Assembly: GCF_021502655.1 (NCBI RefSeq)
Contig: NZ_JAKFFT010000005.1
Location: 1-64,000 of the forward strand
DNA: 64,000 bases
Source: Dyadobacter sp. CY347
GTDB lineage: Bacteria > Bacteroidota > Bacteroidia > Cytophagales > Spirosomataceae
Reading direction: 5' to 3'
The notes beneath the pieces were generated by a model. It was given only the letters and a program-made list of their open reading frames with translations, was not told the DNA's origin and did no database searches. This document shows positions 45,897 through 55,169 of this stretch, in pieces (position 1 is the first letter of the stretch; every line of letters begins with the position of its first letter). The position numbers and the translations under genes were made by a program.

Positions 45897-46475
45897 CTAA
45901 ACCTTCGCCCGAACATTCTCAGCCGCTTTTTCTGCCGTGAGGAGAACGCGTTGCTGGCGTGTTTCAGGTCTTTTGGCATCTGAGATCCAGGTTAGGATCA
46001 GCCGTTTGGCAGATGGCGGAAAGGCCAGGAAATTTTTAAGCGCTGTTTCATTTTGGTCGAGTAATTCCTGCAAATCCGTGGGAATTACCGAGTTTTCCGC
46101 GTCGACGAGCGCGTCCCAGGTTCCTGTTTTTTTGGCCAGGTCGATCAGCGCCTGGCCATGGGGCGTCATGAGACCGGCTGCTGTTAACCGCTCCACACGC
46201 TCCTTATTGACGGCGCTCCATTTGCCCGAGGCTTTTCTGGGCGTGTACATCTGGTAAGTACTTTCTCCGTCCCGTTTGACGGATTTGGAGTCGATCCATC
46301 CGTAACAAAGCGCTTCTTCCACGGACTCTGCGTAATATACGCTCGGGGTTTTGCTGGTTTTGTGATAAATGATCAGCCAAACGGATTTCTCCGTCCGGCC
46401 ATTTTGTTCAAGCCATTCACGCCATTCCTTTCGGGTTGCCGCGTAAAAGGCCTTAATGTCATTTTTAGTTTCCAT
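45897..46475 (-). CDS. YdeI/OmpD-associated family protein
   Basis: This is a 192-residue soluble protein of the YdeI/OmpD-associated family (PF13376). The ATG at 46475 is preferred to the one at 46505 because it begins directly before the conserved KAFYAATRKEWREWLEQN region. Hallmarks are EKSVWLIIYHKTSKTPSVYYAESVEEALCYGWIDSK (seen here as its conserved SVWL..YHK and CYGWIDS cores), RKASGKWSAVNKERVERL, and the C-terminal DAKRPETRQQRV. Its biochemical role is unknown; E. coli YdeI is linked with stress. It follows the VOC gene at a 39-bp gap. Confidence 0.9.
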   Translation of the reverse strand: METKNDIKAFYAATRKEWREWLEQNGRTEKSVWLIIYHKTSKTPSVYYAESVEEALCYGWIDSKSVKRDGESTYQMYTPRKASGKWSAVNKERVERLTAAGLMTPHGQALIDLAKKTGTWDALVDAENSVIPTDLQELLDQNETALKNFLAFPPSAKRLILTWISDAKRPETRQQRVLLTAEKAAENVRAKV

Positions 46476-46514
46476 GTTAGGCAAATGGGCTTTTTTTGTT
46501 AACAATGCAGGCGG

Positions 46515-46949
46515 TCACTGCTGGTTCTTGGAAGCCAGAATGTCCAGGTAATGTTGGTTGTACATAATCCCAAGCACATTTCCGAAGGGGTCGACGACCG
46601 AAGCTGTAACAAAACCTTCGCCGCGAACGGTGATCGGGTCATAGGGTGTGGCTCCTCGGGCCAGTAAATTATCCCAGGCCTCATGAATGTCGTCCACGTG
46701 CCAGTGCATAATCGCCCCGCCTGGTTTTCCGTCGCCGGGGCCATTGGGTGCCCATTTGCTATCGATAATGCCGAGTTCATGCTGGTAATCGCCCAAACGG
46801 AACTCAACATAAGTAGGATTTTCGGTATCAGGACGTTGGAAATAGGCATCAATGCCCAGAAATTCAGTATACCACTTTCTCGCCGCTTTCACGTCTGCCG
46901 CGTAGATATTAAGCGTTGCCATTCCCCGAAGTGTTTGTTGGTTAGCCAT
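46515..46949 (-). CDS. VOC (glyoxalase/bleomycin resistance fold) protein
   Basis: This is a 144-residue vicinal-oxygen-chelate protein with paired beta-alpha-beta-beta-beta modules: TLNIYAADVKAARKWYTEFLGI opens module one and GAIMHWHVDDIHEAWDNLLARGA opens module two, closing with VVDPFGNVLGIMYNQ. Candidate metal ligands are His and Glu residues in these strands. The family includes glyoxalase I, dioxygenases and antibiotic-binding proteins, so the activity is open. It lies next to a broken YafY/WYL regulator; such pairs are common, with the regulator repressing the enzyme gene. Confidence 0.9.
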   Translation of the reverse strand: MANQQTLRGMATLNIYAADVKAARKWYTEFLGIDAYFQRPDTENPTYVEFRLGDYQHELGIIDSKWAPNGPGDGKPGGAIMHWHVDDIHEAWDNLLARGATPYDPITVRGEGFVTASVVDPFGNVLGIMYNQHYLDILASKNQQ

Positions 46950-46986
46950 TTTGTTGTCGTTTTTAGGTTTAAATTTTATTTCCCTA

Positions 46987-46994
46987 CAAAAATA
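46987..46994 (-). promoter_or_regulatory. -7 box of the VOC gene promoter
   Basis: TATTTTTG on the minus strand (46994-46987) matches TAnnTTTG exactly. The transcript would start about 30 bases before the ATG at 46949. No TTG lies at the expected -33 spacing, so the promoter may need an activator. Confidence 0.45.
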
Positions 46995-47016
46995 AAAGGC
47001 ACCTGCGACAGCCCTA

Positions 47017-47033
47017 TGTCAGGGGTGTCAGGG
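47017..47033. promoter_or_regulatory. Candidate YafY-type operator: tandem TGTCAGGG
   Basis: Two copies of TGTCAGGG (47017-47024 and 47026-47033) lie nine bases apart, just upstream of the VOC promoter and across the last codons of the broken WYL regulator. Repeated TGTCA half-sites beside YafY/WYL-type regulators suggest an operator; this is inference. Confidence 0.4.
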
Positions 47034-47475
47034 CTTATTTTGAGAAAGTTGAAAATATTCCTGCAACAACATTTTGTGCGGCTCAAACTTCTCATTCAAT
47101 ACAGTAAGGTTCCTGATCCGATCCAGCCGAAATGTCCGGAACGCTTTGCGCAGGCGGCACCAGGCTACCAACAGCCAATTTTCCTGCGTGCTCAGCAAGG
47201 CAAATGGTTCAATGTTACGGGAAGTGGTTTCGTCGGTGTCCGGCGCATAGTAATCGATTGTTAACACACTGAATCGTGTCAGCGCCAATTGCAAATCGGC
47301 GAGGTTTGCGCTAGTCCTGTCATTGTCGGCATTATGCCCGAATATCCCGGTAAATGGTCCGGACGCTCACAGAAAATTTACTCGCCAGGTCAGGCGCTGT
47401 GATCAGCCGTTTGGTTTGTAATTGAGTCAGAATGGCGGTTAGCCGGGAAAGTCGTTTGGTATCGTTGTCTATCAT
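47028..47475 (-). pseudogene. YafY/WYL-type transcriptional regulator with internal deletion
   Basis: The 5' part (ATG 47475 to TAA 47332) encodes 47 residues that are a complete HTH_11 DNA-binding unit: SRLTAILTQLQTKRLITAPD and ASKFSVSVRTIYRDIRA. The 3' part, in another frame (about 47322-47028), encodes a WYL ligand-binding domain (LTRFSVLTIDYYAPDTDE, then NWLLVAWCRLRKAFRTFRLDRI). A full protein of this family has roughly 80 more residues between them, so the middle is missing and the frame is shifted. The gene is almost surely dead, leaving the neighbouring VOC gene without this control. A split-gene product is a less likely alternative. Confidence 0.8.
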
Positions 47476-47647
47476 TTCATCGATGGCTAAGACGGCTAAG
47501 TTAATGACTGTCAGCCAAACTTCGCCGCCTTAATGACCATGAATGATGAAATTGCCATCCCGATTGCGGGGCTATTCAAATGCACATTCAGGCACTATTC
47601 CTTTAAAATTTCATTAAATTGATCAAATTCCATTTCGAAAAACAACT

Positions 47648-48319
47648 ATGAACGCTGATATGCCAGGGAAAAAGGCCATTTTGTTCGGAGCAAGCGGCTT
47701 CGTGGGTAACTATTTATTGGAAGGGCTTTTAAGCGATCCTGATTATGATCAGGTGACCATTGTGGTGCGCAAGAATTTAAATGTAGCCCACCCAAAACTG
47801 AAAATGCTGATCGGAGATTATCATTCCTTGCCCAATCTCAAAGATCAGATCGTTGCGGACGAAGTGTATATCGCACTCGGCACTACAAAAAAGAATACGC
47901 CGGATCAGAAAACGTATTATGAGGTGGACCATGATTACCCGGTCCTGGCTGCGCAGATTGCCAAGGAAAAGGGAGCGAAATCCGTTTTTCTGGTTTCGGC
48001 CGTAGGCCCGGACGCAAGTTCCAGTATTTTTTATATCAGGACAAAAGGCGAAACGGAACGGGACGTCGCCGCATTGGATTTGCTTCACACGCACATTTTC
48101 CGGCCATCCATGATCATGGGAAACCGCAAGGAAACCAGGCCTATGGAAAAACTATTCATCAAAATATTCTCCCTACTCAATCCACTGCTCATCGGCCCCG
48201 CACAAAAATACCGCGGTATTGAAGGCAAAGATATCGCAAAAGCAATGCTAGCCGCCGCCAAGAAACCCGCAGGGAAAGTGAAAGTTTACGAGTGGAAGGA
48301 AATGAATGCATTGCTTTAA
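47648..48319 (+). CDS. NAD(P)-binding Rossmann-fold protein (HTATIP2/TIP30-like atypical SDR)
   Basis: This is an atypical short-chain dehydrogenase/reductase of 223 residues. It has an N-terminal nucleotide motif KKAILFGASGFVGNYLLEG (GxxGxxG), then VYIALGTTKKNTPDQKTYYEVD, VFLVSAVGPDASSSIFYIRTKGETE with a Y-x-x-x-K pair, and FRPSMIMGNRKETRP, all strongly like eukaryotic HTATIP2 (CC3/TIP30). Members bind NADPH, and most bacterial ones have no known substrate. It stands alone between the broken WYL regulator and a convergent NTF2-like gene. Confidence 0.88.
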   Translation: MNADMPGKKAILFGASGFVGNYLLEGLLSDPDYDQVTIVVRKNLNVAHPKLKMLIGDYHSLPNLKDQIVADEVYIALGTTKKNTPDQKTYYEVDHDYPVLAAQIAKEKGAKSVFLVSAVGPDASSSIFYIRTKGETERDVAALDLLHTHIFRPSMIMGNRKETRPMEKLFIKIFSLLNPLLIGPAQKYRGIEGKDIAKAMLAAAKKPAGKVKVYEWKEMNALL

Positions 48320-48381
48320 GCAATGTTGATCACCGCGAAATCGATTTTGTTGATTAAATCATTCCTTCCATCGCTTCGCCA

Positions 48382-48822
48382 CTATTTCAGTTCCATCAAC
48401 GTCTCGTGGCCGTTGATGGCTACCCAGAGGCCTTTTCTTTTGATGTAGACGTCTGAATAGACGTTTTTTCCTTTCAGGATTTTTTCCTTGTCCCTTAATA
48501 CGAAGCTTGTGTAGGCGGTTAGGAGGCCTACGTTGTTGACGATTTGGAGGTCCATGCTGTCGATGGTGACGTTGATGATCTGGCGGTCAGGTGTCAGCAG
48601 GTCTTTCAGGACTTCGTTTTTGGAGAGCTTTTTACCGGTTTGCGAGATCATGACGAAATCATCGGCCAGGATTCGGCTTACTGCGGCGGTGTCGCGTTTG
48701 GGATATGATTGCAGCCATTGCGTATTCAGGTGCTTAATAAGCGCGCTATCGTCTCCCTGCGCTAAAACAGGCGTGGCAAAGAGCAGCGAAAGGCATATGA
48801 TGATATTGAGTGATTTTTTCAT
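48382..48822 (-). CDS. Secreted NTF2-like (DUF4440) protein
   Basis: This is a 146-residue exported protein with signal KSLNIIICLSLLFATPVLAQ. The NTF2-like cone fold is suggested by IKHLNTQWLQSYPKRDTAAV, ILADDFVMISQTGKKLSKNEVLKDL (the typical helix-strand order of DUF4440), and a C-terminal strand pair with VYIKRKGLWVAINGHETL. Such proteins may bind small molecules or act as enzymes (ketosteroid-isomerase type). No catalytic residue can be named. It has its own promoter. Confidence 0.85.
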   Translation of the reverse strand: MKKSLNIIICLSLLFATPVLAQGDDSALIKHLNTQWLQSYPKRDTAAVSRILADDFVMISQTGKKLSKNEVLKDLLTPDRQIINVTIDSMDLQIVNNVGLLTAYTSFVLRDKEKILKGKNVYSDVYIKRKGLWVAINGHETLMELK

Positions 48823-48846
48823 CGTGCGTTTTTAAATTTGTTTAAC

Positions 48847-48876
48847 CGAATGTAGCACACAGGAGGTGTATATCAA
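48847..48876 (-). promoter_or_regulatory. Promoter of the NTF2-like gene
   Basis: TTG (48876-48874), 19 bases, then TACATTCG (48854-48847), one mismatch from the -7 consensus TAnnTTTG. The expected leader to the ATG at 48822 is about 18 bases. Confidence 0.45.
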
Positions 48877-48929
48877 AAACAGGCACGCACAAATCGGCCG
48901 TTGCAACTTAAATAGGGTTACCTTAGCAT

Positions 48930-49133
48930 ATGAAAATCAAAATATTAGCAGCAAAAGATCTTCCGCCACCGAATTCAGTACTGAAATTCAGGATCAAAAA
49001 TACGACCAACTGGCGGGTTGGTTATACAGATAATGATAAAGGAGATTTTGTCCAGGAAGTTGGCGGGATCACTTACAGTTATTCCTGGAACCAGATCGAT
49101 GAATACTATCTCACAGAGCCTGTGTTGCCATAA
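48930..49133 (+). CDS. Small hypothetical protein
   Basis: I do not recognise this 67-residue soluble protein. It begins KIKILAAKDLPPPNSVLKF and is predicted by eye to be mostly beta strand (FRIKNTTNWRVGYTDNDKGDF, then ITYSYSWNQIDEYYL). It has no signal peptide or membrane segment. It is divergent from the NTF2-like gene. Its coherent composition, ATG start and position favour a real gene, but nothing indicates its role. Confidence 0.6.
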   Translation: MKIKILAAKDLPPPNSVLKFRIKNTTNWRVGYTDNDKGDFVQEVGGITYSYSWNQIDEYYLTEPVLP

Positions 49134-49171
49134 TGGCTGATTGAGTCTGGTGGTTCAGTAATGTTGCGGCC

Positions 49172-49753
49172 CTATCTGTATCTGCGCTGCCAGATTTTAT
49201 ACCAGTTTTTATTCTTGGGATAATGCCTGTGCGCTGCACGGTTATTCACAAAAAGGGCGACCAGAAGCAAAACAAGCACGCCGGTCAGCACCGGGCTGAA
49301 CACATATTTATATCCCAGACTGGTAATCTTTTCCGAACCAATGTTTGCAATTAAGGCCGTAGCGCCTCCCGGCGGGTGCAATGTCTTGGTGATCTGCATA
49401 AAAACGATCGATAGCGAAACGGCGAATGCAGAGGCGAGCCAAATATTGCCAGGAATGATCTTGTGCACGGTAACGCCCACAATGGCGCAGATTAAATGTC
49501 CGCCGATCAGGTTCCGCGGCTGAGCCAGCGGACTATTGATAATGCCATAAATCAAGACGGAAGATGCCCCGAAGGAGCCGATCAGGAACACATTGTCGGC
49601 TTGGGTGAACTGGCTGCTGTTGATAAAACCAATAAGCGCAATGCCTAAAAACGAGCCGACAAATGTCCAGAAATGATCATTGAAATCAATGAGGGTTTCT
49701 TTATAAATCACATATCGCGCCATGCGGACGTGCTTCCTGAATCGCTTTCTCAA
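49172..49753 (-). CDS. HPP family membrane protein
   Basis: This is a polytopic membrane protein of 193 residues with the signature LHPPGGATALIANIGSEKI. Four hydrophobic segments are visible (WTFVGSFLGIALIGFI, VFLIGSFGASSVLIYGI, ICAIVGVTVHKII...SLSIVF, and VFSPVLTGVLVLLLVALFV). Plant and cyanobacterial HPP proteins transport nitrite; the ligand here is unknown. A perfect -7 box upstream supports the long start at 49753; the ATG at 49723 is the alternative. The N terminus is strongly basic (RKRFRKHVR), so it should lie in the cytoplasm. Confidence 0.88.
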   Translation of the reverse strand: MRKRFRKHVRMARYVIYKETLIDFNDHFWTFVGSFLGIALIGFINSSQFTQADNVFLIGSFGASSVLIYGIINSPLAQPRNLIGGHLICAIVGVTVHKIIPGNIWLASAFAVSLSIVFMQITKTLHPPGGATALIANIGSEKITSLGYKYVFSPVLTGVLVLLLVALFVNNRAAHRHYPKNKNWYKIWQRRYR

Positions 49754-49786
49754 TTTCTACTGATTAATTGCTTCCTTGAAATCCTG

Positions 49787-49794
49787 CAAATATA
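49787..49794 (-). promoter_or_regulatory. -7 box of the HPP gene promoter
   Basis: TATATTTG on the minus strand (49794-49787) matches TAnnTTTG exactly, about 27 bases plus a short spacer before the ATG at 49753. No TTG is present at the usual -33 distance. Confidence 0.45.
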
Positions 49795-49853
49795 ACGCTT
49801 GGTCCGCGCATTCGTTTAGGGTTAACATGGTTATACGCATTGAATTTTTGGTT

Positions 49854-49890
49854 AAAAAAGCAAAAGGGTCCCGAAACCGGAACCCTTTGC
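49854..49890 (-). terminator. Terminator of SusCD locus 3
   Basis: GCAAAAGGGT (49860-49869) pairs with ACCCTTTGC (49882-49890), with one bulged base, extended by CC/GG. On the minus strand six T residues follow (49859-49854). It lies 38 bp after the SusD stop codon. Confidence 0.75.
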
Positions 49891-49927
49891 AAGCACTATT
49901 TATGTTTAACTATTGTGATTTTATTTG

Positions 49928-51769
49928 TTACTCGGGAATAGTAGTCAATGCAGGAACATTGCTCTGGAATCCGTTATAACCTTTGTTCTGATTGATCCTT
50001 CCTTGGACATTGCCGTCGATGGCAGACTGTGGCACAGGCCATAGCACGTGATACGGGCTCATGGTGTACTCATCTGCGTGGCGGGTTTTTACACCTTTGT
50101 TATAGAAATCGCTTTTCTCCATGACGCGGTCATAGTAATAGTTGTTGTCCGAAAAGCTTTCCATGTTATAAGTCTTGCCGTTCGGTGCTGGTTTGCCGGT
50201 CATGGCGAAAATGTAGGCTACGCGGGTAAGCTCTGTTTTGCGCGGTTCTTCAAAATACAATTCCCTCGCGCGTTCATCCAGGATCGTGCCGATATTGATT
50301 TTTGCTGGTGCAAGCGGGCTGCAATTGGCGCGCGTACGGACCGCATTAACGTCTGCTGCTGCCTTTACCAAATCGCCTTTCCAGGCGTAAGCTTCGGCCC
50401 TCAGCAGGTAAGTCTCAGCCAGGCGGAAAACGTACCAGTCAGTGTTACCGCCTTGTGGCTGAATGCGTTGCGGATCTTCGATGAACAATTTATAATTCGG
50501 CCAGTCGAACCAGCACCTGATCGTATCAATGGTTAGCAAGCCACCCGCAGCGTTTCGCATTTGAAGATTTTTCCCGTAATACGGGTCATTGATCTTCGCA
50601 CCTTTAAGTGCCGGGTCATTGTACACGATATCTTCCATACGCGTCCAGTTGCCCGGCGCATGACGCAAATCTTTTTTATCATCCCAAACACCTTCCTGTG
50701 AATAATAGGTTGGGCGCACACGTCCGATCCCACGGCCGTACTTGCTTATCAGATCAATTTCGATGCCGTAAGTATCGATTGTGCCCCTGTTCCCAACCGG
50801 AGTGGTGATATTATTATGCCAGAACGGGACTGTGTTACGCATGATCTGAATGCCTTCCGGAACATTTCCATCAATGTTAATGCGGTCGATAACAAGCATT
50901 AATCCTTCCGTATTTGCGCCTAATGCCTTGTTTGCAGGCCTGTGCAGATCCCAGACAACATTGCGGTTTGCATTGCTTGCGTCCACGCCAAAACGACTCG
51001 TCATCAGTTTGTGCGTTCCGCCGTCAATCACGTTGCTTGCCGATTTAATGGCATCATCAAACAAGCCCAGCGCCAGATTAACCTTGGTCAGCAAATGGCT
51101 CACCGATCCTTTATTAACCGAACCCTTGTCCGTAATGGCAGGAACCCACTGTTCAGCAAATTCAAGATCTTCCTTCATTTTCTTCAAAATCACTTCCCGC
51201 TTCGTTGACTGGAAATCGAGCTTCGGGCCAATGACTTCTTCCAGGATTAGAGGAACGTCGCCGAATTGCTGGGTAAGCCGGTAATAGCGTGCTGCGCGGT
51301 GAAAGTAAGCGGCTCCCAGGATTTCATTTTTCTCCTGCTCACTTTTGTAAGTAGGTTGGTCAATGCGCGAAATCGCAACATTAGCGTATTTGATTCCCTT
51401 AAAGCCTTCGATCCAATACCAGCCTATGCGGTTGTAGTCAATGTGGTTCAGCTGCGCATCCGGGGTAATCAGCAGGTTCAAATTCTGGGCAGGACCCGAT
51501 TTGTCTGTTGTTCCTTCCACGGCAATGTCAGAAAACACGGCTTCCGTTACCATCGGTGGTGCATCACCGTACCATTCCAGGCGCATGTTCCGCTCACAGG
51601 CAACCAATGTCGCGCGCAAGCCAGCCGGATCGTTAAATGTAATATCCGGATTGTAAAAAGATAATGGCTCCGGCGCGAGCCAGTCTTTCTGGCAAGCGAA
51701 CATGGTCATGCAGCCGGCGATCAGCGCGGGAGCAAATATTTGTTTTGATCTGTTATATATCGTTTTCAT
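49928..51769 (-). CDS. RagB/SusD family nutrient-uptake outer-membrane lipoprotein (locus 3)
   Basis: This is the surface ligand-binding partner of the SusC at 51794, 613 residues and longer than the other two SusD proteins here. It has signal and lipobox TMFAC followed by [19 protein letters not shown]. The conserved helix [23 protein letters not shown] and the C-terminal [25 protein letters not shown] are typical, ending [22 protein letters not shown]. The start 24 bp after SusC and the shared terminator show a two-gene operon. No enzyme accompanies it, so nothing points to a substrate. Confidence 0.94.
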   Translation of the reverse strand: MKTIYNRSKQIFAPALIAGCMTMFACQKDWLAPEPLSFYNPDITFNDPAGLRATLVACERNMRLEWYGDAPPMVTEAVFSDIAVEGTTDKSGPAQNLNLLITPDAQLNHIDYNRIGWYWIEGFKGIKYANVAISRIDQPTYKSEQEKNEILGAAYFHRAARYYRLTQQFGDVPLILEEVIGPKLDFQSTKREVILKKMKEDLEFAEQWVPAITDKGSVNKGSVSHLLTKVNLALGLFDDAIKSASNVIDGGTHKLMTSRFGVDASNANRNVVWDLHRPANKALGANTEGLMLVIDRINIDGNVPEGIQIMRNTVPFWHNNITTPVGNRGTIDTYGIEIDLISKYGRGIGRVRPTYYSQEGVWDDKKDLRHAPGNWTRMEDIVYNDPALKGAKINDPYYGKNLQMRNAAGGLLTIDTIRCWFDWPNYKLFIEDPQRIQPQGGNTDWYVFRLAETYLLRAEAYAWKGDLVKAAADVNAVRTRANCSPLAPAKINIGTILDERARELYFEEPRKTELTRVAYIFAMTGKPAPNGKTYNMESFSDNNYYYDRVMEKSDFYNKGVKTRHADEYTMSPYHVLWPVPQSAIDGNVQGRINQNKGYNGFQSNVPALTTIPE

Positions 51770-51793
51770 TTCGTCAATTTTTGGAAGAGAATA

Positions 51794-54700
51794 TTACAGG
51801 GTTATATCCAGACCCAATGTGAAAATGCGCGGACTTGGTACGGAGACATCCAGGTTCGTATTCTTGTCATTGTCCGTTCCGTTTTCAGGATCCCAGAAAC
51901 TCCAGCTCGACAAGTAACCCAGGTTGCGCACGTTTCCGTAGATCCGCAGGTTTTGAATGTTGATCTTCTGAACAATCTTTTGCGGAATGGTATAGGCCAA
52001 TGCCAGGCTTTCAAAACGGAGGAATGATTTGCTGCGATAAACGGCATAACCAGTGGCCGATCCTTCGCTCGAATACAGACGTGCCCATTCGTTATCGCGG
52101 TTTTCAGCAGTCCAGTAAGGGAATACATACGAGCTTGAACGGTCAGGAAATCCGGGGCGGTTTTTCATTTGGTTGAACTCGCCTTTTTGTCCCACATACG
52201 AATACATCATAAACGACGCATCGAAGTTTTTAAAGAGTTTAAACTCGTTACGGAATGTAATCCGTGCCCTTGGCGATTTGTAGCCCTGGAAAACCTTATC
52301 ATCATTGGTATATTTCCCATCATTGTTGACATCCAGGATCTTGTGATCGCCTGGTTTAACACCATACTTCGCCGCGGCATCCGCCTCTTCGGTTTGCCAT
52401 ACACCGAGCACTTTGTAGTTCCAGAGCTCATCCACAGCGTGGCCGATAAACCATTTGTTGGTAATGTCGTCCGCTTCTTTTTGTCCGGTTACATTTCCTG
52501 AGGCATCTTTCACATCAACCATATTTCCATACAGTTTCGCGATCTTGTTCCGGTTCATCTGAATGTTCAATGTAGAACGCCATGAGAAGTTTTCGCGCTT
52601 CATGTTATTGGAGTTCAGGCTCAGTTCCAGACCTTTATTGTCTACCTGTCCCAAGTTATCCAACACAAAATCAAAACCCAGGACATTCGGAAGCGCCCTT
52701 TTTACAAGCAGATCTTTGGTTGAAGATTTGTAAAGTTCCAGGCTACCGTCGATGACCGTGTTGAAGAGCGAGAAGTCCAGACCTAAGTTGAGTGAGTTGG
52801 TGCGTTCCCATTTCAGGTTCGGGTTTTGCATTCTGTCTACATACAACTGGCTTACCTGAACCACCGTTCCACCTGAATTTACGTGCAGATATTTTCCTGT
52901 TGCAAGGTTGGATAATGCATCATAACGGCCAATGTCCCTGTTTCCGTTGCTACCGTAGGATACGCGAAGCTTACCATAGTTCAGCCAGCTTACTTTAAAG
53001 AACGGCTCATCCGTAAACACCCAACCCAATGCTGCTGAGGAGAAAAGTGCTCTCGGATTTTTTTGTCCGAATGCCGAGTAACCGTCCCTTCTTGTCGACA
53101 GCGTCACCATGTAACGGTCTTTAAAAGAATAGAACAAACGGGCCATTAATGCATCCGCTGTGCTGGTTTCGTCATTGCTCCACATAATCGGGGCGTTACC
53201 ACCGCCAATGTTGTGGTAACCCAAGATGTCCGTTGGCGCGAAGCCCTTATTTGACGTACTATCATCCCATCTTCTGAAACGTTCTGCATTCGCAAGCAGG
53301 GTTACATCGATGTTATGCTTTTCCGCAATCGTCTTGTTCCATTTCAGGATGTTATCGATCTGCCAGTTAATGGTTTTCGTGTTGCGGCGTGAAGCGCGGC
53401 CGCCTTCTGCTGCCCATTCCGCATGTTTCGATGATTCCGCGTTATAACGGTGGTAAAATTCAAATCTCGGCGTAAAGTTCGCCTGATATGTAATGCCGAA
53501 GGGCAAGCCTACTTTGGCAAAAATAACATTGTTAATGGTTGTAGAACCTTTGTCACGATCGGTGAAGCTGGGTGCATAATAGGGGTGGTTTCCACCGCTG
53601 GCCTCCTCATTGGGTCTCCATTTATAAGTTCCGTCCGCATTGAATTCCGATCCCCAGGGTGAGAGGTTAGGGGCAAGGTTGTAATCAACAGGAACCTGGC
53701 TTTCGTCGCGGTCTGCAAATTGGGTGTTGATCCCAACGGTAAGAAATTTGTTCACTTTCCCTTCCAGGTTCAGACGCGCACGCACGGTGCTGTATTTATC
53801 CCCTACAACAATCCCTTCATTATTCAAGTAACCCAATGACATATAGTAAGATACCCTGTCATTTTTACCTGAAAGACTGATGGTATGGTCCTGGCGCAAT
53901 GCCTTTTGGTAAATTTTGCTATACCAGTCCACGCTCCGGCCTGCTTTATAATTTTCTATCTCAACCGATTGAAGCCCCAGTCGTGTCAGCCAGACTCTTT
54001 CAGGATCATCCGCCGGCCCCTCGGTACCAAGCCATTGCTCCAGTGTTACGCCTGCGGGAAGGTTATTTGGATTGGTAAAACGGCTGGGTTGAGCCGTTGC
54101 GTTGATATTGCGCATTACTTCTCCGCGCCAGGTCAGAAAGCCTTCGGGGCTTAGTACTTCCTGATTTTGAGCTACTTCGGCAAAACCAATGTTGGTGTTT
54201 ACATTGATGATCGTTTTGCCCTCCTTTCCTTTTTTTGTAGTAACCAAAATGACCCCGCTTGCGGCTTTTGCACCAAAAACAGCAGCCGAGCTGGCGTCCT
54301 TTAAAACGTCAACTGTCTCAATATCATTAGGGTTAATGTCTTCCAGACCACCATAATAAATGGCTCCGTCCAGAACGACCAGCGGTGACGATCCCGCAGT
54401 AAGGGAATTGGAGCCTCGCACACCCACATTACCACCACCTTTGGCGGACGCAGAAAAGCCAACGTTCATACCGGGAATATTTCCTCTTAAGACGTCTTGA
54501 ACAGACTGCGGGTTTTCGTTTTCCAGCTTTGTGGCGCTGATCTGCGAAACGGCACCGGTGAGGTCGCGTTTCTTTTGTGTTCCGTACCCAACCACGACCA
54601 CCTCTTCCAATGTTTTCTGGTCGGTTGATAAGGTAATGTCTACCACGCTGGCTGTTCCCACTTCTTTTTCCTGTGTGAGATAACCAACGGCGGAAAACAC

Positions 54701-54979
54701 GAGTACGGAGCTGTTCTCGGGCACATTGATCTGGTACTTGCCGTCAACGTCGGTTGTGGTGCCATTTGTTGTGCCTTTAACCACAACGGTCACACCCGGG
54801 ATGGGTGTGTTGTCTTCTTTTGACAAAATCCTTCCGGAAATTGCTTTGTCGATGGTGTGATGGGAACCGGCTTTCCGGTTTTTTGGCACATTGTTGGCCA
54901 TTGCGGGGGGCAGCAGCATCGCTAGCAGCATGCTTCCGGTCATCACAGGTCGAAGGAATAATGTATATCCTTTTCTCAT
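51794..54979 (-). CDS. SusC/RagA TonB-linked outer-membrane transporter without STN (locus 3)
   Basis: This is a TonB-dependent transporter of 1061 residues. A signal (TGSMLLAMLLPPAMA) leads straight to the carboxypeptidase-like fold (ISGRILSKEDNTPIPGVTVVVKG), plug (LEEVVVVGYGTQKKRDLTGAVS) and barrel. Unlike loci 1 and 2 there is no STN domain between signal and regulatory fold, and no sigma/FecR pair nearby, so surface signalling is not expected. It is about 140 residues shorter than the other two SusC proteins for that reason. Upstream 190 bp hold its promoter and the terminator of the previous gene. Confidence 0.95.
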   Translation of the reverse strand: MRKGYTLFLRPVMTGSMLLAMLLPPAMANNVPKNRKAGSHHTIDKAISGRILSKEDNTPIPGVTVVVKGTTNGTTTDVDGKYQINVPENSSVLVFSAVGYLTQEKEVGTASVVDITLSTDQKTLEEVVVVGYGTQKKRDLTGAVSQISATKLENENPQSVQDVLRGNIPGMNVGFSASAKGGGNVGVRGSNSLTAGSSPLVVLDGAIYYGGLEDINPNDIETVDVLKDASSAAVFGAKAASGVILVTTKKGKEGKTIINVNTNIGFAEVAQNQEVLSPEGFLTWRGEVMRNINATAQPSRFTNPNNLPAGVTLEQWLGTEGPADDPERVWLTRLGLQSVEIENYKAGRSVDWYSKIYQKALRQDHTISLSGKNDRVSYYMSLGYLNNEGIVVGDKYSTVRARLNLEGKVNKFLTVGINTQFADRDESQVPVDYNLAPNLSPWGSEFNADGTYKWRPNEEASGGNHPYYAPSFTDRDKGSTTINNVIFAKVGLPFGITYQANFTPRFEFYHRYNAESSKHAEWAAEGGRASRRNTKTINWQIDNILKWNKTIAEKHNIDVTLLANAERFRRWDDSTSNKGFAPTDILGYHNIGGGNAPIMWSNDETSTADALMARLFYSFKDRYMVTLSTRRDGYSAFGQKNPRALFSSAALGWVFTDEPFFKVSWLNYGKLRVSYGSNGNRDIGRYDALSNLATGKYLHVNSGGTVVQVSQLYVDRMQNPNLKWERTNSLNLGLDFSLFNTVIDGSLELYKSSTKDLLVKRALPNVLGFDFVLDNLGQVDNKGLELSLNSNNMKRENFSWRSTLNIQMNRNKIAKLYGNMVDVKDASGNVTGQKEADDITNKWFIGHAVDELWNYKVLGVWQTEEADAAAKYGVKPGDHKILDVNNDGKYTNDDKVFQGYKSPRARITFRNEFKLFKNFDASFMMYSYVGQKGEFNQMKNRPGFPDRSSSYVFPYWTAENRDNEWARLYSSEGSATGYAVYRSKSFLRFESLALAYTIPQKIVQKINIQNLRIYGNVRNLGYLSSWSFWDPENGTDNDKNTNLDVSVPSPRIFTLGLDITL

Positions 54980-55111
54980 TTGTTTGGGTTAGGAAATGTT
55001 TCACATGAGCTCGGCATTTCGCTTCGCTATATCAATATTTCCAGACGAAATGCTACATTTCTACCCTTACAACCAAAATCAATTAAGTATAAAGTAGTTT
55101 ATTTCAAACAA

Positions 55112-55146
55112 AAACACCGGCCAGAGACATGCCCTGACCGGTGTTT
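55112..55146 (-). terminator. Terminator after the secreted lipocalin-like gene
   Basis: AAACACCGG (55112-55120) and CCGGTGTTT (55138-55146), extended inward by CAG/CTG after one mismatch. Minus-strand sequence beyond it reads TTGTTTGAAAT, T-rich. It lies about 24 bp after the stop codon at 55170. Confidence 0.75.
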
Positions 55147-55169
55147 AAAGTTGGAATAATATTTAAATA

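Noticed and set aside
47028..47294. Independent 88-residue WYL protein
   Set aside because: The start would be TTG within the domain; the adjacent HTH fragment shows it is the 3' half of a broken regulator.
51441..51656. Plus-strand frames opposite SusD locus 3
   Set aside because: All are shadows of the SusD gene without domains or start context.
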